Source: Polytrichum commune (taxonomy: Eukaryota; Streptophyta; Polytrichopsida; Polytrichales; Polytrichaceae). From it: a stretch of DNA of 60,000 bases. The stretch covers positions 43,922,758 through 43,982,757 of the forward strand of contig OX485805.1 in assembly GCA_950295325.1 (NCBI GenBank). Direction: 5' to 3'. The notes under the pieces are model-generated. The model was not told where the DNA came from, searched no databases, and saw nothing but the letters and a program-made list of their open reading frames with translations. A program made the position numbers and the translations under genes. Below, in pieces: positions 46,261 to 58,612 of this stretch (position 1 is its first letter; the number at the start of each line of letters is the position of its first letter).

Positions 46261-47139
46261 ACAAAATAGTTGCGCATGTACTAATCTATTGACAATCCAA
46301 ATTATTTGTACTATAGTACAACATGTAATACAATACAATAAGAAAACAAATCTACCGTGGTTGTCATATAGAGGAATACACAAAGGTATACGGTCTTGTA
46401 ATCCAATTTTGATCCAAGATAATTTGCATGGGTAAAGAGGCAACTGATTTGCAAAGGCAACCTAATCGAGAAGAAGTCTATGGGCGATGAAAGCAACTTC
46501 TGGCTTCTAGTGAGGCCACATTGCATGTGCTTTCTCGACCGTTGGATTTGACAGATGTAACCCTCCTCCCCTGATCTCCTCCATTCTTGCCACCACTCAT
46601 CCACTGCGTGTGCAGACATACAGACAGACATAGAAGACAGACAGACATACACTCACTCTCTTCACCTTCCCGATTACGATTTCTTGCATGTAGCAATGTA
46701 GAGTCCATGGTCATGAGGGACTAACCTTGCATATATTTGTATGAAATAATCCTAGTTAAATCACACTAGAAGCCAAGAGTGGAGTATGTTAGTGGATACT
46801 AACCCTTGATGTTTATTGAGATCACATTGTGGACTGATAGGTGGGGGTAGTACTCCTTTAGCACCCGTTGGAGGTCCATTTTGAGAAGAGAGTATATTTA
46901 AAGGGAAATGTGCAAGGTTTGCTTTCATAATGGTGTTTCAAAAAGTGGATTTGGGTTTCCCATATTATTTATGCTTCTCAATTGAGCTCATGCCCAACCT
47001 CCCAACCAATGAACGGTTCTCCAGATCGAATCGCTATATTCATGAAAGTATTATGGGATTGCAATCCTTGAATGGTGTTTACCTCCAAATCAGAGTGGTT
47101 GGAATATTTTTCTCTATTCACAAAATTTATACATACATA

Positions 47140-47891
47140 CAAAAGAAATGATAATCCAAACTCAAGAGTCTCTTTAAACAATGAGTGTTGAACTTAGGCC
47201 CTCCCAACCATGTTTCAATATTGAACCTAGAATGGTGGCTATATATTTTAGGCATGTATGCCAACCTCATACTAACACATATGTGTGCCTCGGGTTTTCT
47301 TGATTACAAAGTACAAATCCGATCCACTTCGGAAGGTTTGTTTAGTGTATGGATATTTATAGTAAAAATTTGATACATCGTTCCATGACATGTGAAAGGT
47401 CAGATCTAGCTTTCAACTGTATGGATGTAATCTTTAAATGATTTGTAATAGCTTTTGTTTAGTGTAAAAAACATTTAAACTTTGACAACCTTTCATCTTA
47501 AGTTCTCTCAATAACAATACTCAGTCATAAGGTTGAGTTCTATTTCTATATTTGGTATTGGTAAGGGCCTTCACCATCTTACCTGCATGGGAAGAAACCT
47601 GGATAATAAGAAACCACGTAAGAAACAATTGACGCCGGTCTGAATAGAGGATAACACCGGTATTTTCAATGAATTATGCTAATATGAATAGTTTTTTCAA
47701 TGAACAATGCTTCCCATGAATAATGTTAGGAATATAAGTCCACCCATGAGCATGGGAATATAACTCCACTCAAATCACGTCCATAGAAAATGCATGAGGA
47801 AAGGGGAAATGCATGCAATTGGAGTTAGATACTTTGCTCTCTTTGACACGGGTCCCCACCAATCTTACCAAGGTGAACGAGGTCCACTAAA
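47140..47891 (+). repeat. 0.75-kb duplication, copy 2
   Basis: The partner of 44970-45713 in direct orientation, 2.17 kb downstream. Its right end is followed within a few bases by the family G repeat, while copy 1 continues into different sequence. Confidence 0.85.
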
Positions 47892-47896
47892 AGAAA

Positions 47897-48195
47897 ATAC
47901 AAGAACCTTTGGTCTAAGTTGTTGTTGTTATTATTATTATTTCTTTTCTTTTCTTTTCTTTTCCTCTTTTTCTTTGTGAGCATTTTGGGCGACCTAGTTG
48001 TGGGAGGTTGTTGCAGTACCGACTTGTTGCGGGTTCCAAAATATTTCGTCAAGAATGCTAACTATGATGGCCACTATAGGTGTTGCTGCCTTTGATGTTC
48101 TACGAACAAACACTTTATTCACTCCAGCCTCCTCCGGAGACCGGAATTCTTCTTCTGATGCTGCCTTCAGATTTTGGTGGAGATTTGGAGGTTAA
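47897..48195 (+). repeat. Dispersed repeat family G, copy 2
   Basis: It runs CAAGAACCTTTGGTCTAAG, a TTG/TTA and CTTTT-rich tract, then GAGCATTTTGGGCGACCTAG, TTGTGGGAGGTTGTTGCAGT and a longer conserved part. The partner is the inverted copy at about 57900-58150. A 65-codon frame here (47998-48195) is shared with that copy only as DNA similarity and is not supported as a gene. Confidence 0.7.
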
Positions 48196-48667
48196 AAAAA
48201 ACACCCTTTGGAGTTGAAAATGGACGGTTTGAACCAATTAAAAAAGGACCAACCTCGAAACCCAATTCCTCAAAGTTATTTACATATCAAGGCTAACATT
48301 TTGTTACATTGGTTTACCAACCTCCATTTTTGAAACTTCCGTTTTCAAACGTGTGTGGCTTCCCCTTCATCCTTGATGGCATTACATGACACTAGTGCCC
48401 AGTTACATGGACCTGGTCGACAATGGATGCCTCAACCTTAAATGCCCCTTTTCCACTCCGATCTAAGATGGTGGTTTGGCAAGGCTGAAAACCTATGTTT
48501 CGAATTGGTGTTAAGGATGGAAGGTTTTAACTAGAAAAAAGAGGGACAAACCTTGAAACCAAACTCCTCATAGTGAGGCACATGTTAGGGCCAAAATTCT
48601 TTTACCTTCGCTTACCAAACTACTCTGTTTTGGAAACTGGCGTTTTCAGACATGTGAGGAGCAATGC

Positions 48668-48895
48668 ATGGGAAGGTTTTGGGCATATATAGTTGGTCAA
48701 GATCCCAGTGCTTCTAAATCCAACCAGTTACATGTTGACATAATATTCCGGTGTTGCTTTATTCATATAAGATATATTCTTCTATAGATTCCTCTAGAAT
48801 GATTGGTAATTCTCCGGAAGTCTCCAACTTCAACCGGTTATTTCTCAAACTCAACCGGTTCATCTGTAACAAAACCGCCGGTTCTCCCCGACCCT
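48668..48895 (+). repeat. Adjacent family H and family I repeats
   Basis: A family H block (GTTGGTCAAGATCCCAGTG, CCAACCAGTTACATGTTG) runs directly into a family I block (TCTCCAACTTCAACCGGTTA, TTTCTCAAACTCAACCGGTT). The two families may therefore be halves of one longer repeat. Confidence 0.6.
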
Positions 48896-49744
48896 GGTGT
48901 GAGGCCTTTCTAAGAAATCACAAAGATGGCCGTACGGATTTCAACACTTTGGCATCATATATATTTTTAGATTATGTTGAATTCTTTTTGGAAGGAGTCC
49001 GAGTGTGGTGGCCCGCTTTTATTTAGGCACTTTGTGTTGACTGGTGTTGGGTTGTTGGAGCTTAAATTTTCAAAGGCTAAAGTGAGGAGTATTTTGTCTT
49101 GGTCTTGCAATTTGTCAAATGTCATGGCCAATGATCGCAATAATAATGTGGACGAACACGTATGTTGGAAGGTGGCCACGATTGCTAAACTAAGTAAGTT
49201 GGGGTTTGGAAAGGATGGAAGTGAATCCATAAAATCCAAAGAAACACACATAATTATAACTTCTCCGAACTTCACAACTTCTTGTTTAGGTTTCATGACA
49301 TTTTTCAGTTGACTTTGTGTGTTGGGTGAGGCTCGGAATAACCGAGATTCTATTTAGAATTATTATATTTACTTATTTTGCTAACAAAGCATTGTACTAG
49401 CATATTGAAGCGACAACACTCGGGTGAAGCAGTGTACTGATATTAGTAGAATGAACGATTGATAGTTGTTGAATAATGCTATGTTTCTTTTGTTTTGTTC
49501 TTTTATTTGTTTCTAGAAATATTGATTTAAAATAATAATAAATCAAAATAAAAAACGTTGAGAGCTTTGACAGAATAGTGGGCAAGATTAGACTTGAATG
49601 GTGGCTCATTGGGACGATCTTGAGATAGTAGAGTTATTTGTAAAGTAAAGTAGATGAAAACATGGGTTTAGTCCCAAACCCTGATTTTATGAGAATTAAC
49701 ACAAAGTGAACCAAGTTTTCTTAATGCTTAAATGGCCATACACA

Positions 49745-50000
49745 AGGAGTGGTGACTGGTTATTAAAAATCCACTTTTCAGCTTGTCCTACTAGGATGGG
49801 TGGGTCAAGCTAGCCTAGAATAGGCCAATCCGGAATTCGAGATAGTGGATCTCACACGTATACCTTGTTTTAGATCCCAAATTTCTTGAAGGTTGAGAGG
49901 TGGAAAAAAAGAGGTCCTGAAAGTTTCATCCAATTTTCAAAATAAGCTCCAATACACAATGAGCTACGAGCTCTTAATAAAAAGTTTTCTTGAAGAAGGA
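49745..50000 (-). repeat. Dispersed repeat family D, copy 2 (inverted)
   Basis: The inverse of 3570-3860, including AGCTTGTCCTACTAGGAT, TTTTAGATCCCAAATTTC and GAGCTCTTAATAAAAAGTTT TC. The flank 50001-52200 has no recognisable gene. Confidence 0.6.
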
Positions 50001-52499
50001 TCAAACCACCTCTTTCCAGCTACTACCGCTAGTAGCCACATTGCTACAATGAAGTGAATTCATTTACACGTTAAAAAAATTGGATTCTTGCCTTTTAAAG
50101 TGCCATCTTCACTTTTTTTTTAGTAAGAGGTGGCGCAAACTAGCTTCACATGGGTGGAATTGAGTCGCCTAAGAATGGGGACTTGACACTAAGCTCCACT
50201 TAGTGGAAGTAGCCGTAATGAGCTCCATTGTGAGCCTTGGATGGAGCCCATCCTCCCATCCAAGGGCTCACATCACCTAGGGTTTAGTTGAGTGGGGTAG
50301 CCACTTTCTTCATTCTCCACCCCTCTTGTCGCCATTCTCTTGTTCTCTTAGCATGTACCTTGTAGCCTCTTTGCTCTTGTAGTGCTCACATATAGACATA
50401 TACTCCTTGTACATTGTCTGGCATATCCTATATTTGTTAAAGGCCAACCTCCCTCCCTACCTATTTGTACTTGTACATGTGATTGTATGACTAGTCATTT
50501 TGGGTGTATTCTCTTGTTTAAGTGGGTTGGCCCAATCTTTTTGGGTGTAGAAATGCGTTAGGTGCTTCTAGTGTATGATGTTTCAAGGCTCATCATCTTA
50601 TATGTGTGCAAATGTTTAATTTGGGTGCACATATCCATGGGGCTAGCTGACCCTCCCTGAAAATTAGAAACTATGTGAAGTTAAAGATAGATCTTCTTTT
50701 TATTCATAGTATCAAAAAATTTGAAGCGGTTTCAAAATAAAATAGGCCCCGTACAATATGTGACTTTGAGTTCAAAATAATGTCAACAGTTACAAATTCT
50801 AGGAACTTAACATTATATTATTTCTAAGATACCTTGGTATGAATCATATATCATCGATCTATGGTCCTGCAATAAAAAAATTCTTGTTGCTTTTGAATGT
50901 AAACCTATTTTGTGTACAACTATTTTGTACTGTGGATTTTGAAATTGCTTTGAGGCTAAACCGCATTGCAATGAATTATTGGCTGTGGCTTTCAAGATGG
51001 TTTTTTGAAATGAGCCAAATTTTTGCCTTGGTCAGACAACCAAGTATAGGATAACCATAGGGCATAGCATTCTTGCAATAAGTTGTTTGTTGATTTATAA
51101 TAAACATATGGTACATGGAAATGCCTCACCCCAACCTTTCAAAGTAATTGAAAGGTACCACAAAATATGTATAGTTAGAAAATTATCTAACTGAATGGAT
51201 TATTTAATTTCTTACCACCATGATAATACCCCCCAAACAATTTCCCCCATGCTGCACAGTTTCATGTAAGTCACACTAATTGTTAGCCCCAGGCACATTG
51301 ATATTTTACAATGCTAGTGGAACACTTGTTGGCATAAGATGTTGCTAAGTGCATGCAATGTATGATATGTGCATGCTGATCCTCTCATACAGTTGCAAAC
51401 TAATTGAAATTGGAAGCCTCTAGAGGTTTTAAGGGGCTAGTGCACTTTTTTTTGTGCAACCAATTTCAATGGGCTTGTTTAATTTCAATACTTAGCCAAC
51501 TTCCCCCCTAGTTTGTGGTGTGTGTGGCTACATCTAGATTGAAAATATAAATATGGGCCACTTCTTCAATTATTATTTTATATATTATTTTATCATAGAT
51601 GTAGCCTTAGATTTCTTCCATATATAATTTAAACTCGCCACCCAAATTAACACATAGGTTATGTGCATTTGCCAAATACTTCCTTTAATTCATTTAAATG
51701 TATCCACTCGAAACTCCACAAAAAATCTCAAGCTTGACACCTTGATTGCTTCTAAACTCAACATGTAGCCAAGCCTACTACTTTTATTATTAAACAAATA
51801 AAAAAAGGCATTGATCAAACCCACACAATTATGTCCCTCTTTGAGGCCTCTTTGAGGGACTTCACAAAATACTCTTGTAAGTCCCATGGATGATGCCCCT
51901 TCTACTTGATCACTAAAAATGACTCACTCAAATGGAGATGTGGTGGGGAAGACTGGAAGGAAGGGGTAAGTTAGGTACTAGGTAAGAGCAACCCTATGGG
52001 ACCGACAAAAGTAAGAACTCATCGCTATCATGATTTTTGAGGCTTTTTAACCCCCTAACTTCTCTAGCAATCATTTTCTTGGTTGATTTGATGGATGACT
52101 TATGCCTTACATGAACCTCAAATGACTCATTCATTTATAATCGAAAATATTATTAACATCAAGCCAACATGGATATCTTCCCATAGACACATGACCATGT
52201 GTTATGGAGATGGTTAGAATGTGTGTGTGTGTGGATTAAAATGTGAAGTGATCATGTTTTATTGTCACGTGAGTTCATTTGACGGTGTTGTCTCCAAGCT
52301 AGGGGCCTAAGGGACCAAGGGCGATCAAATGGATGAAAAGTGTGCATGGACTTGTACATGGCACCAATGAGTGATGTTGAGTGTCACGTTTCATAGCACT
52401 TCATAATCGCATGTGGTACAATTTTTGGTCTCAGAATAGTCATTTTAGAATTTTGATAGGATGTGAATTCATATTGGCACTCAGAATGTGAAATGGACG

Positions 52500-54470
52500 T
52501 TAAAGTAAGTCATTAGTGACCAATTATCCGAAATGAGCTAAGGGTGAAACATTTAGTTCATATGAAACAGATCCCAAGAGGAAGAGTCTTTTGGGCAGGG
52601 CAATAGACATGTGACCAAGTCGAAGAGCCTCATGAAATCTGGCCCCAAGAGACAAGGAAGTTAGCTCAGGGGGTATAGAGAAGAAGAAGGAGAGGAAAAA
52701 GAGGGAGTCTTCTCGAGAAGAGAGTCTCATGTGTGTGCATACTTTTCAGCGCTCCTAAGCTTGGGTGTGAAGCCCTTTTGTGTGTATATCTCACTTTACA
52801 TAATATATCAGCGTGAAGCTATTTTACCAATTCTATGTGTGAAGAGTGAATCCGATTGTACTTGTGTTCGTTGAGAATTTGTTGATTCAAAGTGTCTCTT
52901 TCTGGCTTGAGAAAAGTCCAGGAAATTTGTGTCATCTTCCTTCTGTGAAAGAAGTAAGTTGTTCGTTGTGCGAACTTAATCGTGAAAGTTTATAAGTCAC
53001 CGAGTTTGAATGTGAAGTTCTACCGTGACTAAAGTACAGGAGTCCTCTCGAGAAAGGGAGCGACAAATAATTTACAGTGGCTAAAAGTCTCTCTGAGATA
53101 ATCACCTTTGGCGTGAAGCCTTTGAATTGTGCACATCATGTTTTATTAATTAATATCGGAACATCGAAGTATTAATCTCTCTTGTGAATTGATGTGCATT
53201 TACCCTGGATGAGGGACAAGTAAATTTGGGGGTGTGAAACCTGTAATTGGAATGTAAGTCCAAAGTGGAAACTTATTAAGTCAAAATCGGGTGAATGTGA
53301 AATTCATCTCTTCAGTGTGGATTCGACCATGTGAAATGGTTGGATTAGTTTTAATCTATCTAATGTGACTTCATGATGGACGATGGAGAGACACTTTGTC
53401 ATCTCTTTGAAAATTTGTATAAAGGTGCAAGTTGAAATTGAACATTTGTGACAGGAGCTAATTCCCTGTATCCTTATCTGAGGATTGTCTGAGGCAATAC
53501 TGTGGGAAATAGTTTAAACCTCACAATTTCCCTGAGATTACTTATGTTCGTGAGGAATGAGGAATGTGAAATTCCACGAGGATAATTTTATGTCCCAGTT
53601 CTACCAAATTCAATCTGAGTAAGCATCCAGTGGCACAACTCTGTGGATAAGAGAGAGAGCGAGAATAGTGTATATCCATATGAGAGGAGTTATGTAAGGA
53701 TTTCTGGGCTGATACGTCCTTGTATGAATTAGTACAGGTTCGAATTCTCCTATGTTTTGAGATTGATACGATTAGGAGTCGAAACTGACATCAAGGAAAG
53801 AAGATGAAATTTCACTCGTCGCTTTCTGATAGTGAGGTGTAAGGGGGAATGACATGTGAAATCCCCCCGGCGAATAATTCCACCTATAAGAGTTCAATCC
53901 GAGGAGTGTCCGAGAGCTCGGGAAGCCAACCAGTAATGATTTGCTCTCACGTGGCTTGATCCAAAAGCAGAAAACACCTGTAATTTCTCTTTTTGTATTC
54001 GGAGTTCCGAAAAGGAATCTTGTAGTATTTGGTTTAGAGCTTGGCTCGAATTTCAGCGAGGAAGATGGTCTTCTCCGTGTAATCCAGACCTCGAGAGAGA
54101 TTGCAGAAATTCTATGGAGACTCAAACTGATGATTTCCGCAAGTAATTCTGTTATGTAGTTTTTGCTTCAATTGATTGAGGAGGAGCGATGTTAAATTCC
54201 CGTTCAAATCCGAAACATAGTAGGAGGTGTGACAGCGAGTCAAAGGATTTGTGAATCGTTGTCAGGGAATGCAGAGCTGAGGAACGTCGAAGCAATCGCG
54301 AGGAGTCTGTGAAGGAAGGAGCCTGGCGGAGAAAAAGAAGAAGCCGGGTGTAGACGAAGAAGGAGTCGCGCGAGAGGGAACTAAGCTGCCCTTTAACCCA
54401 TATCGTTTGGGTGAGAAGAGGAAGGCAAGCATATAAGGAAAAGCAGCCACCTCCAAGTCCGAGAACAAGA
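52500..54470. other. Composition-distinct stretch of unknown nature
   Basis: Less AT-rich and free of the repeats seen elsewhere in the window. GTGTGAAGCC-like motifs recur (about 52768, 52812, 53009, 53112, 53230), with a purine-rich part at 54180-54440. No long frame, splice-consistent gene or LTR pair was found. A non-coding transcript or a solo retrotransposon fragment is possible. Confidence 0.3.
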
Positions 54471-54474
54471 CGCT

Positions 54475-54980
54475 GACTGGTTACTGGTGATTGGCTACTG
54501 GTTACTGGTTACTCAGACTATGGCCCTACCTCTCAGACGTGACTTGACACTGGTTACTTGTGACTGTTACTGGTGACTAGACTATGGCCGTGCTGTGTAG
54601 ACTATGGTCCTGCGATTAGACTCTTACGGTCCTGGCTCTGTTCGGTTCGGTTCTAGCCTCGGTCACTAGGTTACTGTCACACATTAGACTTTTGTTAATT
54701 TTAATAATTTATTCTAATGCATTCAATTTCACTGAGATAGTGTTAAGTCTAAAACTGACTAAGGAAATAATTCATTACTGTGGTCTATATCTAATTTAAT
54801 TAAATCCATCACTTAACCATAGGAGGAGTCAATTGTGAACATGATATCCTTACTAACTGTGGTGTGGCCTTTTGATACTTGGCTACTTTACTGAAGAGAC
54901 TATGGTTCACCTCAAGGAGTTTTTGCCTTGGGTTTCTGAGACTATGGCGTACTCAAATGTCTATGGCTGAGCTGTGACTC
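54475..54980 (+). repeat. Clustered ACTGGTTACTGG and AGACTATGG repeats
   Basis: TGGTTACTGG-type units recur about five times in 54476-54575. AGACTATGG recurs at about 54517, 54579, 54598, 54896 and 54940, with a shorter CTATGG near 54960. Spacing is irregular. Confidence 0.65.
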
Positions 54981-56097
54981 CCTGAATTGCAAAACACATT
55001 ATAAGAGTGATGTTACTGATGAGAGTGGGTTGTGAGGGAGTGACTGATCAATTGCATGTACTGCTGTGAGTGACCCTCAACCTTAATTAAATCAATCCTA
55101 AAACTCACTCTAGAAGTCTTTTTCCCTGTGTTTGTTGTCCTAAATACATCTTAATTCTCTTGTAATCTATCAATTAACTCAATGGTGATCCCTAGATGCA
55201 ACCCCTGACACTCATTTGGCCTTCCCTGTGTGGTTTTCTTAATTGGAACCCAATCTAAAAGCCTATCTACATCGCACAACCCTTGATTTATTATACTTTA
55301 CTAGGTATGCAACATGACCCACCTAAATAAGATAATATTGGAATATTAGCATTCATTTGCTTAACAACCCATGACCATGCACCAATGTCCAATAGATAGT
55401 CTTGGATGAGTTTCAAAAGCCTTCACAATCTCATGGTTACAACCCTTGGCCATAACTAGTGTTTAAATAATTTTGGACTTTTTGGCCAACTTTGGACCAA
55501 ATTACCCTCACATGTCCGCTTTCATATCTCCAAGTGTAATGATGTCAAATGTCTATACAAATCATGTCTACAGTCTTTTAATACATAATCACTTACATAA
55601 TGACTAAATAGCGAGTACAAATAAAAACACTTGAAACACGAGTGTTCACATTTCCAAAGTTATCAACAGTTGAATTCACTTAAATACCGATTTCATTTGT
55701 AAAGTAGGCTCTTATAATATCATATCTCTGCACATGTGACAAACATAAGGGCCACTCTAAACATGGGTCAAGGGCCTAAGATATACAACGCAATTAAAAG
55801 GAACTCATCTAGATGTCTTCAAGAGTGTGTTAAGAAACTCAACCATCACAGCCTTATCACCCAACTCAACAATCAACCCTTGTGCCGAGGTTCTTGCATT
55901 TCGGAACCTTAAGCCAAGTAGATGTCATTTGCAAGCCTCCAATTGATATGAAACATGCCAATTTCTCGGTCCCTTAGGCCCTTAACTTCACCATTTTTGA
56001 AGGGGACACTTAGGCATCACTATTTTCATTAGACATTTCACCTGCACTAAAAGTCAAGACCCTTATTTTATTAAGTGATCATGTTACCCCATTATGT

Positions 56098-56775
56098 TCA
56101 CTACACCATTTATGGTATTTGACGTGACATTCGTTATAGTGTCACTTATCCTATTTTGAGGCGTGCACTAGGGTACACTAATAATCAAGAACTACACCAT
56201 TAGTGTCACCTTATAACACTTGATGTTCAAGATCACTTACTAATATCTTGATATTAGTAGGTTCAATTGTGTTATGAGGTGTATGCACAATGATCTACAA
56301 GTTGACTAAAAATGTATAAAAATGACACTTGACATTAGTATGCTCAAGAACAACTTCCTCTTGCATACTAAATTGTACACAAACGACACTTACCATTGGT
56401 ATGCTCATGCATATCATTCTCTTGCATACTAAAATGTAAACACATGACAACTTGTCATTAATATGATCATGAATATCTTCCTCTTGCATATTAAAATGTA
56501 AGCACATGACACTTGCCATTAAGTTAATATGTTCTATAATATCTTCCCCTTGCATACTAAAACGTTAAACTGTCATCTCAAGTATCCCAATGTGCTATGC
56601 TAAATGTCATAATGTAAATAAGTTTTCACTTAGGAAAGTTACTTATTTTGACGGAAAGTGGTATCATGTTGACAATTAGCGGACGTGACGCTTTGAGGCC
56701 TCAAGGAGACCTCTAGGCATCTAGTTTAGAATGTTCAGCAATAATGTGGGTGGCAGTCAATAGCATAACAATGTA
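56098..56775. mobile_element. MITE family B, longest copy with internal tandem repeats
   Basis: The left end TTCACTACACCATTTATGGT ATTT and the degenerate right end match 29229-29684. Compared with that copy the middle is expanded by a four-unit tandem array at 56321-56570. Confidence 0.7.
56321..56570. repeat. Tandem repeat, four units of about 62 bp
   Basis: Units start near 56321, 56385, 56447 and 56509. Each reads about GACACTTGCCATTAGTATGC, TCATGAATATCTTCCTCTTG, CATACTAAAATGTAAACACA T. Units differ at several positions, so the array is not recent. Confidence 0.8.
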
Positions 56776-56985
56776 TTGAGCCTAGAGTGCTTAACAAGTT
56801 TTTAACCCATGTTTTTGGGTTGTCCATTCTTAGATTCATATCTAACCACAAACCACTCAAATATAGGTCCCCATTTCAAATATGTGTACGAAGTATGCAT
56901 GTTATGTTAATAACACTTCAAAATGTGGATAGATGCACATAACATCACTCAACACCTTCATCATGTTCTAAGGGCTGTGGCTAAT

Positions 56986-57133
56986 GCCCAGATCACACCA
57001 ACGCATCCGTCCAGTTCCAGCCGTGAAATTGCTGGGGATTATGTTGAGAAATAGTCACCGGCCCACCACTTTTCACATTTTTATAGCCGAAGGTGCCAAC
57101 GGATGGTGCCAGAAGTGGCCGGTGTGATCAACC
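56986..57133 (+). mobile_element. Small MITE family K, copy 1 (about 148 bp)
   Basis: It begins GCCCAGATCACACCA and ends TGGCCGGTGTGATCAACC. GATCACACC is inverted at the other end. It shares GAGCCGTGAAATTGCT-like sequence (AGCCGTGAAATTGCTGGGGA TTATGTT) with the copy 107 bp downstream. Confidence 0.7.
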
Positions 57134-57239
57134 TCTAAGATTTTAGAATAATGTGGAAGGATCCAAATGTTTGGTTAGTCTTAGTATGAATCTGAGAGCA
57201 TGCCCCCTCCCTTTCCTAGTACTACCAGTCAACTCTCGT

Positions 57240-57388
57240 GGCCAGATCACACCAAACTTTCCGTCCGGTTCGAGCCGTGAAATTGCTAGGGATTATGTTC
57301 AGAAATAGATGTTGGCCCACCATTTTTCACACTATTACAACTGGAGATGCCAACAGATGATGTCAGAACTGGCTGGTGTGATCAACCC
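57240..57388 (+). mobile_element. Small MITE family K, copy 2
   Basis: It begins GGCCAGATCACACCA and ends TGGCTGGTGTGATCAACC, in the same orientation as copy 1 and matching it throughout with scattered substitutions. Confidence 0.7.
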
Positions 57389-57899
57389 CTCACCATGTGT
57401 CAAATAATTGTTGCTTCCACATATGGTCTATCTTTCACATTGACATGATAACTACTTTATATACTCCACAGCCAACCAAGTCCTCATGCAATGTAGTTGG
57501 TACCTCCCAAGCCACTACCTTCCTCGAAACAAACTCCCTCAAATGGAAAGAGAACCGACCCTACGGTCTTAGTAATGTTATGCACGTGATTGGCCATTGG
57601 TCACATTGGCATTGAGGCTTCTCGGCCCCATGAATCATGCACACGTGGGGTTAATAGTTGCACACCCACACGTGGTCCAACTTATCTCCAAACTCCACGG
57701 CATTTGAGGAGGAGCACCCAAGCATCATCATGGTTCGCATTCTCCGCCAACATACTCACTCTCAACAAACGATTTGACTTCAACGCTCCCCCACAACCAT
57801 GCCATCCAAAATTCGTGTGACCAAGCACAAAATTCGGACCAAGGTTCTCCTTGGCATCCCATCGAAATTCCTTAACCACCAACTTAGGGCATGAAGGAT

Positions 57900-58150
57900 T
57901 TGGTATCTTTATCTTTTTCTTTATCTTTTTAAACCTCCAATTCTCCACCAAAATTTGAAGGAGGCAGCAGCACCTGCGGTGACCATCATAGTTTGCATTC
58001 TCGACGAAATACTTCAGAACCTGCAACGAAGCGGTACTGCAACAGCCTCCCACAACTAGGTCGCCCAAAATGCTCACAAGGATAAAGAAAAAGAAAAAAG
58101 AAAAATCAATGATAATGATAAATCAGACCACAGGCTCTTGCATTTGGGGA
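57900..58150 (-). repeat. Dispersed repeat family G, copy 3 (inverted)
   Basis: It contains ACTAGGTCGCCCAAAATGCT CAC, then a purine-rich tract, then GACCACAGGCTCTTGCATTT GGGGACAG. This is the inverse order of 28318-28425 and 47897-48195. A long minus-strand frame across it (57682-58077) contains an internal near-repeat (ENANYDGHRR, ENANHDDAWV) that reflects duplicated repeat DNA. Confidence 0.7.
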
Positions 58151-58339
58151 CAGTAAAGATAAAGATTTCCAAGTGTTTGTGATGAGACCAGGCTGATTTG
58201 CCAAAACATGTTGGGGTTTTATCGATTGCAAATGACCTCTCGTGTGTCGTTGAACTTGCAGATGTGAACATGTGTTCGTTACCCAAGGTTTGCATGTCTC
58301 CGAAGGTATGTGGGTGTCCTTTTTTCATGTTCTTTCTCC

Positions 58340-58612
58340 ACGTACCGATAAGATTTACACAACAAAACTCGTGTTGCATTAGCAATTCTATGATGAAACA
58401 TACGCAAAAATCGGATTGAAAATCAGACTTCCCCTGCTTTAGTTATGGTTATCGAAAGTGCGTGTTTGTTGATTTCTTAATTGGATGCGTAGGTCCTCCC
58501 AATTGTGTTCATTGTTGAGTGTGGAGTATTACCTTATTGATATTTGAAGACATAGTCCAATCTCTTTCAGTCATGTGTCTTTATGATTTTTTGCTCTTTG
58601 ATCACCGAACCA
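58340..58612 (+). repeat. Dispersed repeat family F, copy 2
   Basis: The direct-orientation partner of 14460-14712. From here to 59446 no gene was recognised. Family J fragments lie at about 59006-59150 and 59225-59350, the latter with a GGT-rich tract (59231-59260). Confidence 0.6.

Noticed and set aside
53690-53760. GGTTCGAATTC resembles a tRNA T-loop.
   Set aside because: No matching acceptor stem, D-arm or anticodon arm could be drawn at the required distances.
57682-58077. 131-codon minus-strand frame with an internal ENANYDGHRR/ENANHDDAWV repeat.
   Set aside because: It lies across dispersed repeat family G. The plus-strand copy at 47997-48195 keeps DNA similarity but not the same protein, so coding is unlikely.
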